Assembly (NCBI GenBank): GCA_022539475.1
Contig: VCMS01000112.1
Coordinates: 1-64,000 of the forward strand
DNA length: 64,000 bases
Direction of reading: 5' to 3'
DNA from: Gracilaria domingensis
Taxonomy: Eukaryota > Rhodophyta > Florideophyceae > Gracilariales > Gracilariaceae
Position 1 is the stretch's first letter. Every line of letters starts with the position of its first letter. The translations under genes were made by a program, and so were the position numbers. A model generated the notes under the pieces. That model was not told the origin of the DNA. It did not search any database and was given only the letters and a program-made list of their open reading frames with translations. This document shows, in pieces, positions 30,057-38,487 of the stretch.

Positions 30057-31208
30057 ATGTTCGCGTTCACCCTCTCCACCGCGCTTCCGCTCCGCGCGTC
30101 GCAACGGCTGTCGTTGTCGCCGCGCCGCGTGAGTGCTCGTCCGTGCTCCGCGCCGCGCATGGCGCTAGACCCGCATACCGTGCATCACGTGGCCAGCTCG
30201 TTTGCCGTCGCGCCGCACGTCGATCTGCACGCCGTTCAGCTGCTGCTCTCTGATGCGGCCGCCGTCGTTTCCGATACTGCGGCTGCTGCCGCGGAGACCG
30301 CTACCGAGGCGAAGAAGTCCGGCTGGTGGGATTCCATTGTAAACGTGGTTGAAACTGCCATTGTGTCGCTACATGGGCGTCTCTCGGCTGCAGGTGTACC
30401 TGGTGCGTACGGCTTGTCCATTATCTTGTTCACTGTCGTCATCAAGGCGTTTACTTTTCCGCTCAATTTCCGTCAGATGGAGTCCACTATGCGCATGCAG
30501 GCCATTTCCCCTCGCCTCAAGAAGATTCAAGCTGAATACAAAGACAACCCCCAAGTGATGAACCAGATGACAGCTCAGTTGTACAAGGATGAGAACATCA
30601 ACCCGCTTGCCGGCTGTCTACCCGTCATCGTTCAGATTCCGGTCTGGATTGCATTGTATCGTTCCGTACTCAATCTTGCTGCCGATAACCTGCTCAACGA
30701 ATCTTTTCTATGGCTACCAAGCCTTCAAGGACCCGTTAGCAAGACAGGACAAGGACTCAACACATGGTTATTTCCTTTACAAAACGGTGCGCCTCCCATC
30801 GGTTGGCATGATGCCGCTTGCTATCTCGTGCTGCCCGTGATTTTGGTGGCCACTCAGGTCGTCTCGCAGCGAGTTATGTCACCTCCCAGCCAAGATCCAA
30901 GTCAACAGCAAGCAAATGCTATCCTCAAGTTCATGCCTTTGCTCATCGGATGGTTTGCGCTCAACGTGCCATCTGGTCTGGGTGTGTACTGGGTCACAAA
31001 CAATCTACTAAGCACAGCACAAACGATGTTCATAAGATCTCGCTTCCCCGAACTCGCGACACCATCAGCAGCCGACACTTCCGCTACAACTGCTTCACTT
31101 CCTGACTCGTCTCCTTCGCGGTTGGATGTTGCTGATGGCTTTAGATCTAACGGAACGGACGCACCCAAGAAGACTACTAAATCGAAGAAGCGTCGTAAGC
31201 GGAGATAG
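30057..31208 (+). CDS. ALB3: ALB3 / YidC / Oxa1-family plastid membrane insertase
   Basis: Inserts light-harvesting and photosystem proteins into thylakoid membranes with the plastid SRP. The YidC/Oxa1 core starts near residue 118: GLSIILFTVVIKAFTFPLNFRQM, then STMRMQAISPRLKKIQAEYKDNP, the signature basic cytoplasmic helix. The block NPLAGCLPVIVQIPVWIALY follows, then further spans and GLGVYWVTNNLLSTAQ. The Arg in the groove may be Arg139 (FRQM). The C-terminal tail is Lys/Arg rich (KKTTKSKKRRKRR), as in ALB3 proteins that recruit cpSRP43/FtsY. The first ATG chosen gives MFAFTLSTALPLRASQRLSL, a transit-peptide-like leader with Phe near its start, a feature noted for red and glaucophyte plastid import. 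A mitochondrial OXA1 is less likely. Confidence 0.93.
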   Translation: MFAFTLSTALPLRASQRLSLSPRRVSARPCSAPRMALDPHTVHHVASSFAVAPHVDLHAVQLLLSDAAAVVSDTAAAAAETATEAKKSGWWDSIVNVVETAIVSLHGRLSAAGVPGAYGLSIILFTVVIKAFTFPLNFRQMESTMRMQAISPRLKKIQAEYKDNPQVMNQMTAQLYKDENINPLAGCLPVIVQIPVWIALYRSVLNLAADNLLNESFLWLPSLQGPVSKTGQGLNTWLFPLQNGAPPIGWHDAACYLVLPVILVATQVVSQRVMSPPSQDPSQQQANAILKFMPLLIGWFALNVPSGLGVYWVTNNLLSTAQTMFIRSRFPELATPSAADTSATTASLPDSSPSRLDVADGFRSNGTDAPKKTTKSKKRRKRR

Positions 31209-31564
31209 AGAAGCAAACCGGTGTGAAAGTACCTGTACCTACGTAACCCCCTGAAGCCCGCAATTTTTTTTCTTTCGTTGGGAGGGCGCTATCCCAGTAT
31301 GACGATATCGCTACTTGAAATTTCCAGTAAAGACTCGTATGACGTGGGTGACTACCTGAGTAAGTTCTAGATTGATGTGATGCATTTGGTGCTTGGCTGT
31401 TCGAACTATGTGCGGCGATTCAATAGCAATTAGGCGTCTCTATGAACCTTTCGGGAGCGCAATAACGACAGTCTATGGCACTGCGCTCAAGGCAGTGGTT
31501 TACTGAGTGTTTCAACCAAGCGAAAACGTGTGGTAAAAACATACCCGGAATGCTAAACCGTTTA
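31209..31564. other. Spacer between convergent ALB3 and AMSH-like genes
   Basis: The two stop codons are 356 bp apart. The spacer is AT-richer, has a T9-like run near 31265 and shows no gene or strong hairpin. Confidence 0.6.
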
Positions 31565-32380
31565 TTAATGCTCAACTCGTTCTCGTTCCTGCTGCTCGTC
31601 CCTTGCGGCAGCCAGCGGGCGCAAATCGTACAATTTGAAGGCGGGTTGTCCGTCCCGTCGAAGCTCGAGATGTTGTGCGGGTACGAGTGTGCCATGTTCG
31701 TCGTACGAGAACATGGAAAGGCGCCTCTCTGAGGATGGGGCGATGACGAGGGCAAATGCTTCTGGTGCACTGTTACAGTAGCGCAACAACGGAGGCTCCA
31801 ACTCCGGCAACAAACGCGCGTCTTTCTGAGAGGGACACAAATGAACGAAGCCGAAACAGTGCAGCTTCTTCACTTCTAGCAACTGCGACACATCCGTTTC
31901 GTAACGAACGGAAGAGTGAGAGGTGGCAAAGGTCTGCGACGGAATTATCAGAGCGGCAACATGCGGCTGTGGCTTCAATCTGCCACCCAACAGAGCCAGC
32001 ATGCAATGAGCTCGGGCAGTATGTTCGGAGGCAATACGCTCAAAAAGCTCAAGCAGAGAGACAGAAAGCTCGACGCGCGCAGGACTTCGATGTGGTGCCG
32101 GTTGATCGAAAGATTCCAAGGCTTCGAAACTCTCGTGAGCAAAAGCACGAAGCTGCTTCAACAGCGCAACATTCTCGGGCAGAGAGTACTCGGGATGGGC
32201 TGGTAAGGTCTTGCAAATGAGCTGTAGAAGGCGGATATGCAGTAAGGCAGCGCGTTGGGGGTCGGGCTGTGAGACTGCGGCTTGGTGATTATGGCGAATG
32301 GTATGGAGGTAACGCGCAAGGGAGATGTTAGGGTCGGGGGGAAGAACCGGAGAACGATCGAAAAGCTTATCCAGCGGCAT
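31565..32380 (-). CDS. AMSH/STAMBP-like protein with degenerate JAMM domain, probably inactive
   Basis: AMSH is a Lys63-specific deubiquitinase of the endosomal ESCRT pathway. The N-terminal 90 residues match its USP8_dimer/MIT-like helical region (SLARYLHTIRHNH; KTLPAHPEYSLPENVALLKQ). The C-terminal part aligns with the MPN+ domain: ALLGGRL, a long insert, then LHCFGFVHLCPSQKDARLLPE against human TLGWIHTHPTQTAFLSSVD, and EAFALVIAPSSERRLSMFSY against ESVAIVCSPKFQETGFFKL. The JAMM zinc motif (H-x-H-x7-S-x2-D plus upstream Glu) keeps one His only: the second His is Cys, Ser and Asp are lost, and no Glu sits at the expected upstream site. It would therefore be an adaptor rather than an enzyme. 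It lies 79 bp upstream, in the minus direction, of no other gene and 79 bp after MED22 on the same strand. Confidence 0.75.
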   Translation of the reverse strand: MPLDKLFDRSPVLPPDPNISLARYLHTIRHNHQAAVSQPDPQRAALLHIRLLQLICKTLPAHPEYSLPENVALLKQLRAFAHESFEALESFDQPAPHRSPARVELSVSLLELFERIASEHTARAHCMLALLGGRLKPQPHVAALIIPSQTFATSHSSVRYETDVSQLLEVKKLHCFGFVHLCPSQKDARLLPELEPPLLRYCNSAPEAFALVIAPSSERRLSMFSYDEHGTLVPAQHLELRRDGQPAFKLYDLRPLAAARDEQQERERVEH

Positions 32381-32459
32381 GTTTGAGAGGTTTGGCACAA
32401 GTTGGGGAAGAACGCAGGAGCTAGCTAGCTACGAAGGAGACTGTCCGTCCAAATAAAAC

Positions 32460-32942
32460 TTAATTTGGACCGCTGTGCATGTCGGGAAACCAAGCGGTGC
32501 AGCTGGCGTAATAGTTCTTCTCCAGCAACCTCAGCATCTTGCCGATGCTATCGCCCAACGCCAGCATCTGCGTGAGCATCTCATGACTGTTCTTGTCCAT
32601 GAACGCATGCAAGGCGCTATTCTCCGACTTGACCTCCGCGACGTTCTGCGTGACGACGGCGACCTTGAGCTGCGAAATAAGCTTCAGCAGCTGGTCTGCG
32701 GAATTGGCCAGATTGGACGCCTCCACCTGCGTCTGGTACTCCGCGCGCGCGTTGCTGGTGCGATCGCTGATGTGACACGACGCGACGAGGTCCTGGAAGG
32801 CGGTGAGCGCGCGGTCGATCTCGGCGTCCAGCCGGTTGTGGTAGCTCTCGCGCAGCTCGGAGGCGGTGGGCGTTGTGCGCTGCGGCGTTGGGTCGGTGGT
32901 GAGCGACAGCGCCGCCGCGCGGCTTTGACTGCGAGACGTCAT
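32460..32942 (-). CDS. MED22: Mediator complex subunit 22
   Basis: MED22 (Surf5) is a small helical head-module subunit of Mediator, pairing with MED11. From the ATG at 32942 the protein is 160 aa. The block SELRESYHNRLDAEIDRALT, with FQDLVASCHI, matches human MED22 (LLQSYNKRLKDDIKSIMDNFTEIIKTAKI). The stretch YQTQVEASNLANSADQLLKL, then ISQLKVAVVTQN, matches the [29 protein letters not shown] block. The C-terminus carries a coiled coil and LEKNYYAS, like the human EEEYYSS. A 38-codon open stretch upstream lacks an ATG. Its start lies 274 bp from the oppositely oriented BUD31 start, so the two share a promoter region. Confidence 0.88.
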   Translation of the reverse strand: MTSRSQSRAAALSLTTDPTPQRTTPTASELRESYHNRLDAEIDRALTAFQDLVASCHISDRTSNARAEYQTQVEASNLANSADQLLKLISQLKVAVVTQNVAEVKSENSALHAFMDKNSHEMLTQMLALGDSIGKMLRLLEKNYYASCTAWFPDMHSGPN

Positions 32943-33216
32943 GGCCGGCGCGCCGCAATGCTGAAGGAGCACGCTCTCGTTGCACGCGCGAGTTGTTTCG
33001 GCCTTGCAAAGACGCGAGTGCGCGGGAAGCCGCGCTGTGCCGCTCAACGTGTCCACGTGCGCACGTGCGCAAGTCGGTCCACGTACGTGTCCTTCAGAAC
33101 TGCATCAGGCGGCCCTGCATTGCGAATACGGCGCAGAGGCACGAAACTTTCGTAGGCTGATACACACCCGTCGCCAGCACCCCGTGCGGTCTTCATGCGC
33201 TTCGGGTCGCGCCGTA
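32943..33216. promoter_or_regulatory. Shared divergent promoter region of MED22 and BUD31
   Basis: Only 274 bp separate the two ATGs on opposite strands, so both promoters and leaders must fit here. It contains CACGTGC/GCACGTG-like E-box cores around 33055-33085 (CCACGTGCGCACGTGCGC). Regulatory role is inferred from position. Confidence 0.55.
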
Positions 33217-33903
33217 ATGTCGTGGCGCCTGATAAAGAAGACCCGGAAGGCACCGCCGGGAATCGACCAGGTGCTTCCCACGCTCGAGCAGTTCGAGTCG
33301 CAGACGCGCGAGGCGCTCAACGCCCCGCCGGACGACAAGCGTCGCAATGAAATCGCATGGCCAATGCACAAGCTCCACTACCAGAAGAACCGCTATCTGT
33401 ACGACATGCACTACAAGCAGCACGCCATCAGCAAGAAGCTTCTGGACTATCTCATCAAGCAAAAGATTGCCGACGGAAAACTCATCGCAAAGTGGAGACG
33501 CCCAGGCTATGAACGGCTGTGCAGCCTGCAGGTTGTCACCAAGAGTAACATGAACTTTGGCGGCGTTGGCGTTTGCCGGATCCCTCTTAAACAAAGACGT
33601 GGACAGATTCTGCCGAATGTGCTTACCGGATGCGTCAGCTGCGCGTCGGGTGATAGCGGCCCCATTTGGTGGGATGACCCTGTGCCGCAGATCGTCAAGG
33701 ATCGAATTGCCCAAATTGACCCGGGAAAGGCGCAGCTTGTCGAGTCTGAACAGCAACCACAATCATCTCAGGAGCACAGTGCTGACCAACCGCAGCGTGA
33801 GGAAGAGCAGCACTCACAGAGCGAACAAGCCAAGCTGCAGCGCGACGGAGAAGCGCACTGTGACGACATACAAAGCGATCAAATCGAAGCGCTCGCTTCG
33901 TGA
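33217..33903 (+). CDS. BUD31: BUD31/G10 spliceosome protein with reduced cysteine cluster
   Basis: BUD31 is a core spliceosome protein with a three-zinc cluster. The N-terminal 140 residues match: KKTRKAPPGIDQVLPTLEQF (human [20 protein letters not shown]), WPMHKLHYQKNRYLYDMHYK (human [20 protein letters not shown]), KQKIADGKLIAKWRRPGYERL and NFGGVGVCRIP. Human BUD31 ends in a Cys-rich cluster of about nine cysteines. Here, by alignment from memory, only about four remain (LCSL, GVCRIP, GCVSC), so at least part of the zinc cluster is lost. An 85-residue Gln/Glu/Ser-rich tail extends beyond the normal end. The ATG at 33217 gives MSWRLIKKTRK; an upstream open extension is ignored. Confidence 0.85.
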   Translation: MSWRLIKKTRKAPPGIDQVLPTLEQFESQTREALNAPPDDKRRNEIAWPMHKLHYQKNRYLYDMHYKQHAISKKLLDYLIKQKIADGKLIAKWRRPGYERLCSLQVVTKSNMNFGGVGVCRIPLKQRRGQILPNVLTGCVSCASGDSGPIWWDDPVPQIVKDRIAQIDPGKAQLVESEQQPQSSQEHSADQPQREEEQHSQSEQAKLQRDGEAHCDDIQSDQIEALAS

Positions 33904-34042
33904 ACTTGGGCAAAATCGCCCTAAAACTGTACTCTGTATTTTCCACGTTTTGCAACGCGTCTTCCACACCCGTTCGCTACCCGCCGCTACCCCTACCCAG
34001 CGGTACGCGACCGACGCTGTCGCGCTCTCGTGAAGCTAGCTC

Positions 34043-35245
34043 ATGCCGAACGACTCCAGCACATCGCATGACATTTTGCATGGCACGGGCATTTTCGCAA
34101 TTGACCCTACCGAGATCTTCGTTCCCGGCACCGTGCTCAGCGACGAACATGATTTCGGTATCTTGGTTTCGGCAACTGTTCACAAGGAGTACATTTCGCA
34201 ACTGGGATTTGCTAATGTTTCCATTCGCATCTTGTCTATCACCAATAACGAGACCGATGCGTTGAGAACCGTTGTCGCGCGCGTCAACAATAAGATCTCC
34301 TCAACGGTTGTTCTCAGATATGTTGGTGTGTGGAGAAGAGCCTCGGAGACTTGGCTTGTCTCTGAGAGACGACGGCAAGTGTCGGCGACTACTCTGTTTG
34401 AAAACATCCAGTTTGCGGATCCTGAATCCATTGTTTCGCATGTAATCAACCAAGCGTTATCCTGTCTTCGCGTTCTCCATGACGAGTACCTCACGTCTCA
34501 TTTGTGTGTGGCACCGTCCAACATATATCTCTGCGAGGATGCTTCAGTGTGTTTGGCCGATGTTGGAATCTATTCCGTGCTTTATGCAACTATCAAGTCA
34601 CGACGCTCGTGCTCAGGCGCCAAGCTTTGGCCGTTGCCGCCCCGAATTTCATTCCGCTATAGACGCGGCATTCACAGTGAAGATGTGTGGGACTTGGGCA
34701 TTTCTGTGCTTGCTTTGGTTGATGGAAGCGCTGTGGTGGCCAGGGGGTGGCGGTCTGGTATGCGAGTGCCGCGTCTAGCTAATCCGAACAAGTGGTCCGC
34801 GCAGCTGAACAACTTTCTGGCGCGCTTGTTCACTCAAGGTTCAATCCCATCATGCGCAGAGATGTTATCGCACCGCTTTGTATCCGACACCTCTTCCACA
34901 GCATGTGTTGCAGCCGTAGCCGAGTATTTTGAACGATGTGCGGACCTCACTGCAGAACCTTATCGACAGGACATTATAAACACTCTCTGCCTGAAAAACG
35001 ACGTGGCCATCCAAGCACCGTTAATAAGTATAGACGACTATGCCACCGACTTGTTCTCATGTGATCAATGGAGCGGTATGGACCCTTACCGACCAACGGT
35101 GGAGCTTTCTCTCGCACGTATGCTTGCGAACTGCAATCAGAGACCGTTGACAGTGGATGTTGAAAAGAACAAAGGTATGCAGAGGACAATTGCAACCATG
35201 CAAACTTTCCTTGACACTGCAGATGCTGAATGGAATCCACGGTAG
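34043..35245 (+). CDS. STE20-like pseudokinase, 400 aa
   Basis: The fold is a protein kinase by several landmarks: VSIRILSI (VAIK strand), VVLRYVGVWRRASETWLVSE (hinge approach), a helix leading to YLTSHLCVAPSNIYLCED (catalytic loop), CLADVGIY (DFG region) and SEDVWDLGISVLALVDG (alpha-F, compare SDVWSLGIT of STE20 kinases). Key residues are missing: the VAIK lysine is Arg62, HRD-x-x-x-x-N reads HLCVAPSN so the catalytic Asp is gone, DFG is DVG, and there is no glycine-rich loop. It should be catalytically dead and may bind partners allosterically, as STRAD does. The start at 34043 is a clear ATG 139 bp after BUD31's stop, on the same strand. Confidence 0.78.
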   Translation: MPNDSSTSHDILHGTGIFAIDPTEIFVPGTVLSDEHDFGILVSATVHKEYISQLGFANVSIRILSITNNETDALRTVVARVNNKISSTVVLRYVGVWRRASETWLVSERRRQVSATTLFENIQFADPESIVSHVINQALSCLRVLHDEYLTSHLCVAPSNIYLCEDASVCLADVGIYSVLYATIKSRRSCSGAKLWPLPPRISFRYRRGIHSEDVWDLGISVLALVDGSAVVARGWRSGMRVPRLANPNKWSAQLNNFLARLFTQGSIPSCAEMLSHRFVSDTSSTACVAAVAEYFERCADLTAEPYRQDIINTLCLKNDVAIQAPLISIDDYATDLFSCDQWSGMDPYRPTVELSLARMLANCNQRPLTVDVEKNKGMQRTIATMQTFLDTADAEWNPR

Positions 35246-36357
35246 TACGAAAGCGCAGGGGATGCCCCGAGCAGGATTGATGGGATTGTGCCGATTGAGA
35301 TGTTCATATGCAGTGGACTAGGATACGGTGCTGTGGCTGAAGGGACACAATTGTGTAGAACTGCTACTCCGTTTCCGCACAACGAAATGTCGTTGCTCCG
35401 AAGGAGATGAGAAACGCATTTACCAATAGCTCTAATTGACTTGTCCCTTGTGATAAAGAAGAAGCGGGCGAGTGAAAGAGAGAATGGAATTTCCAGGGAC
35501 GCAGAAGAAGATTTATTACAGCGACACGTGCGGCGGCATGGCACGCGAGGGAACGACGCCGGCGGATACAAGAGCCCTGCTCTGTAATCTGCCCGGCGGT
35601 CGGATGCTCGAAACGCCAACCGCCGCGGCGCACGCCGACCTTCTCTACGTGCCTGGAGCTTCCTTGGGTTCGTTTGAGTCAGCCGCCACCCGCCCTCGGG
35701 GGACATCTTGTGCTCCCTTTTGTTCAAGGCGCGCTGCGTCCTGAACGGGAGAGCGTCGCTGACGCTCCCTGTCCCTACCGACAATAGAGATCGCCAAAGA
35801 GCAGCACGTTAGAGCGAGAAATAAACGAGTGTACCGTCAAAGGTAAATGCCTCGAATGGCAATGCTGACCAGCGTATGCAGATGAAAGAATGAAACGTGT
35901 CGCGGCTCTCCACAACTGACGATGCTTTCGACAACATGTGCCGCCGCGAGGTGGGGGTAGGTGCGGCGTTGGTGTATCAGCACACTTGCGCAGTTGGGAA
36001 GGAATAAGGCGGTAGATCTACAGCTGGCTTTCCGGTAGCGAGAGCGGAAGTGACAAGATGGATGCACGTGGCGGGGAAGTCAGTCTACAGGCGAGACTGA
36101 CGAATTGCTGCCAAACGAGCAGGAAACGACCTCATGGAAAAAGTACAGTAGCAGGAGTCGCGGGCATGTTGATGAGGGCAACAAGTTTGATAGTGAATAA
36201 CGTGCGGGACAGCAGTTTGTTGTAGATGTTTTATAGCAACATTAAGGCGAAATTATATGTACATGCAGGCGTTGCGAAGGTGGCAAAAACATCGCCTGCG
36301 GCTGTAGCGGACACGCGCGTGTCTACGACGGTACCTACTTGTGCGCGTCGATGCAAG
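35246..36357. other. Intergenic region, at most weak ORFs
   Basis: A plus-strand frame at 35484-35744 and overlapping minus-strand frames exist, but none shows a domain and both strands are open over the same GC-rich stretch, so I do not call a gene. Confidence 0.5.
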
Positions 36358-37011
36358 TCAACGGCCGTCATCGAAGCCACCATCGCTACTACCAAACGAA
36401 GCGGAGTTCCGATACGACCTCGACGCGGCGTTGGACGCGGCGGCAGAGGCATACTGATGCGCAAGCGGGACACGAACGCGCCTCCTGAGGCGCGCCGCCG
36501 GCGCCGCACCGCGCACCGGAAGCGAGAGCGGCACCGGCGCCGGTAAACTGGCGGCGCCCACAAAAGCGCCGTGCTGGGGCGAATCGAGCTCCAGCCGCGG
36601 TCTGCCGTAGACGTCGCCAAACTCGGCGGCGCCGTCGGACAGATAGCCGTCGTCGTCAGCGTCGGACAGGTCCTCATCCAACTTGAGAATCATCCACTCA
36701 TCGGGCGCGACCTCGGTGCTGGGCGCAATCTTCTTCGGCAGCGCGACGTGCTTGTAAGGCACGGGGTGCTTTGGGTGCGCCAGTCTGAAGCGCGACCTGG
36801 GCACGATGGCGCTGGGCGTGGCGCAGCGCGGCTGCGGATAGCGCCGGTCCGGCGCGCGATGCAGCCCGGCCAGCCCGGCGCGCATGGAGCGCGGGCTGCA
36901 CGGCGGGCTGGGCGGCGCGACGATGAGCTCGGGCGGCGTGGCGGCCGCGGCCACGTCGACGGCGGCGGCGGCGCGGGCGGCGGGCGGAAGGCGGTCGGAA
37001 ACGGGCTGCAT
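36358..37011 (-). CDS. Predicted unknown protein, 217 aa
   Basis: I do not recognise it. The ATG at 37011 opens a frame with an Ala/Pro-rich start, a central segment that looks conserved in style (SRFRLAHPKHPVPYKHVALP, then APDEWMILKLDEDLSD), an acidic SDADDDGYLSD patch, and a Ser/Arg-rich C-terminus. Composition suggests a nuclear or cytosolic regulatory protein. The region is very GC-rich and several other frames are open, so the coding call rests on the ATG, the length and the mixed central segment. It is divergent from the SWIM-RING gene, 379 bp away. Confidence 0.45.
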   Translation of the reverse strand: MQPVSDRLPPAARAAAAVDVAAAATPPELIVAPPSPPCSPRSMRAGLAGLHRAPDRRYPQPRCATPSAIVPRSRFRLAHPKHPVPYKHVALPKKIAPSTEVAPDEWMILKLDEDLSDADDDGYLSDGAAEFGDVYGRPRLELDSPQHGAFVGAASLPAPVPLSLPVRGAAPAARLRRRVRVPLAHQYASAAASNAASRSYRNSASFGSSDGGFDDGR

Positions 37012-37390
37012 GGCGGCGGCGGCGGCGGGTGCGGTGCGTTCGGTTGCGGCCGCGTGCCGTCGGTACGCGGCAGAGGGGCATGCGACGCTTTATGCAAGCG
37101 GCAGCGCGCGGTGGGCGCCGCTGCACGGCGCCATTGAGCGCGCAGCTGAATGGCGAAGATCTCACGCGAGGCCGATTTTTGTCGCGCTGCGTGCACGCGC
37201 GCGCTGCGCGAGCGCGCCGCGCCGTGTGTAAGGCGGTGCGTCGTTTCGACCGCCTTGCTCCGGCGCAGACGCACCGCAGACAGATAGATCGCGTAACCAA
37301 ATTCCGCGCGCGCAGTGGCGCCTCCTGCCCGCGCCGCCGCCGGCGCAGCGCCGCTTCGAACCGCCGCCCGCGGCGGAGGCGTCGCCGGTG
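37012..37390. other. GC-rich divergent promoter region
   Basis: It lies between the unknown minus-strand gene and the SWIM-RING gene. Strong GCG/CGC bias opens many spurious frames. No element is specifically identified. Confidence 0.5.
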
Positions 37391-38487
37391 ATGGCCGACG
37401 CGCCGCCGACGGCCGATGCGCTGGAAACGATGCATGCCATACTGCTCGCGCTGCACCGCCGCGACGCGCAAGCCAAGCGCCCGTCGCCGCCGGTCAACCT
37501 GCGCGACGAGCGCCGCGCGTTTCTGCTGCAAGTGTTCAACCGCACCGTAGGCGCGCGACTGCCCGTCACTGTCGGCGGCCGTGCCCGCCACGCCCAGCGC
37601 GCTGCTGCGACGCCCGACGCTGTGACGCCGGATGACGAGCACGCTCTTCAGAATGACGCGCCGCCGCCTGCGAAGCGCGCGCGCAGGGCGGCGGCGCCCA
37701 AGGAAGTGAGGGGCGCGCGCTTTCGGAGCGCGCCGCCGCGGAGCACGTTGGACCGCTATCGGCGCTCCAACATCCGACTCTATCTGGTCGCCCGGAAGCG
37801 AGTTGCGCATGATGTCGCCTTTTTGTTGTCATGGGCGTCAACGGCTCCATCTACGACGTGCACATCGCGTTGCAGCCCAAATGCAATTGTCCGGACTTTG
37901 TGAAGCGAACCGAGGAAGGGAGGCCCACGCCATGTAAGCACATTCTGTTTGTGTTCATGAAGGTGCTCAAGCTCGAGGAGAGCGATCACCGATGGTTTCA
38001 GATTCGCCTGCTGCCGTCGGAACTGCAGCCCTTGTTGATAGACGTGTCAACGCCTGATCCCTCCGTCATGGCTGATCAGCGCGTCGTTGAGCAGTATCAC
38101 ATTGCCACCAACCCGCCGCCACGGAAGCCTGTGGAAGGATCGTGTCCGGTTTGTTATGAGAACCTCCAGCACGCGGACATATCGCGCCCTGAAAACGTTG
38201 TTTCGTTCTGCTCCACTTGCGGTCACAACTTTCATCAACTTTGCTTTGATCACTTTAATCGGAGCAGACCAAACTCTGTGTGTCCGAAATGCGGCAAAGC
38301 TGTGCAACCATCGCCCGCCGCCCCGTCCACCAACGTGCAAGGCAGACAGTACATGAATCTTATGGCGTACTCTAGTTTGCATCGCAGAGAGCTCACGCTG
38401 GCTGAAATCTACGCCGAATCGCATCAATACATCGATCGTCGCCCAAGTCAAACTAGAGACATACACTCGTCGGCCAGAAGAGGTTAG
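37391..38487 (+). CDS. SWIM-RING E3 ubiquitin-ligase-like protein with an apparent one-base frame slip
   Basis: The product would bind an E2 through its RING and transfer ubiquitin. The SWIM zinc finger is PKCNCPDF...PCKHILFVFMKVL (C-x-C-x14-C-x-H), a strong match. The RING-H2 follows: CPVC, a 25-residue loop, TCGHNFHQLC and CPKC. The N-terminal part (37391 to about 37822) ends in RLYLVARKRVAHDVAF, which is the usual lead-in to SWIM; the SWIM part continues in another frame (VVMGVNGSIYDVHI). The switch falls in a run of five T at 37820-37824. One extra T would restore 366 codons, so this may be a sequencing or assembly error rather than a pseudogene; a tiny intron is less likely. The C-terminus carries a 60-residue unassigned tail. 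Confidence 0.8.

Noticed and set aside
35137-35784. 215-codon minus-strand frame
   Set aside because: Overlaps the end of the pseudokinase gene and has no domain.
36698-37810. 370-codon Arg-rich minus-strand frame
   Set aside because: GC-driven shadow spanning two divergent genes.
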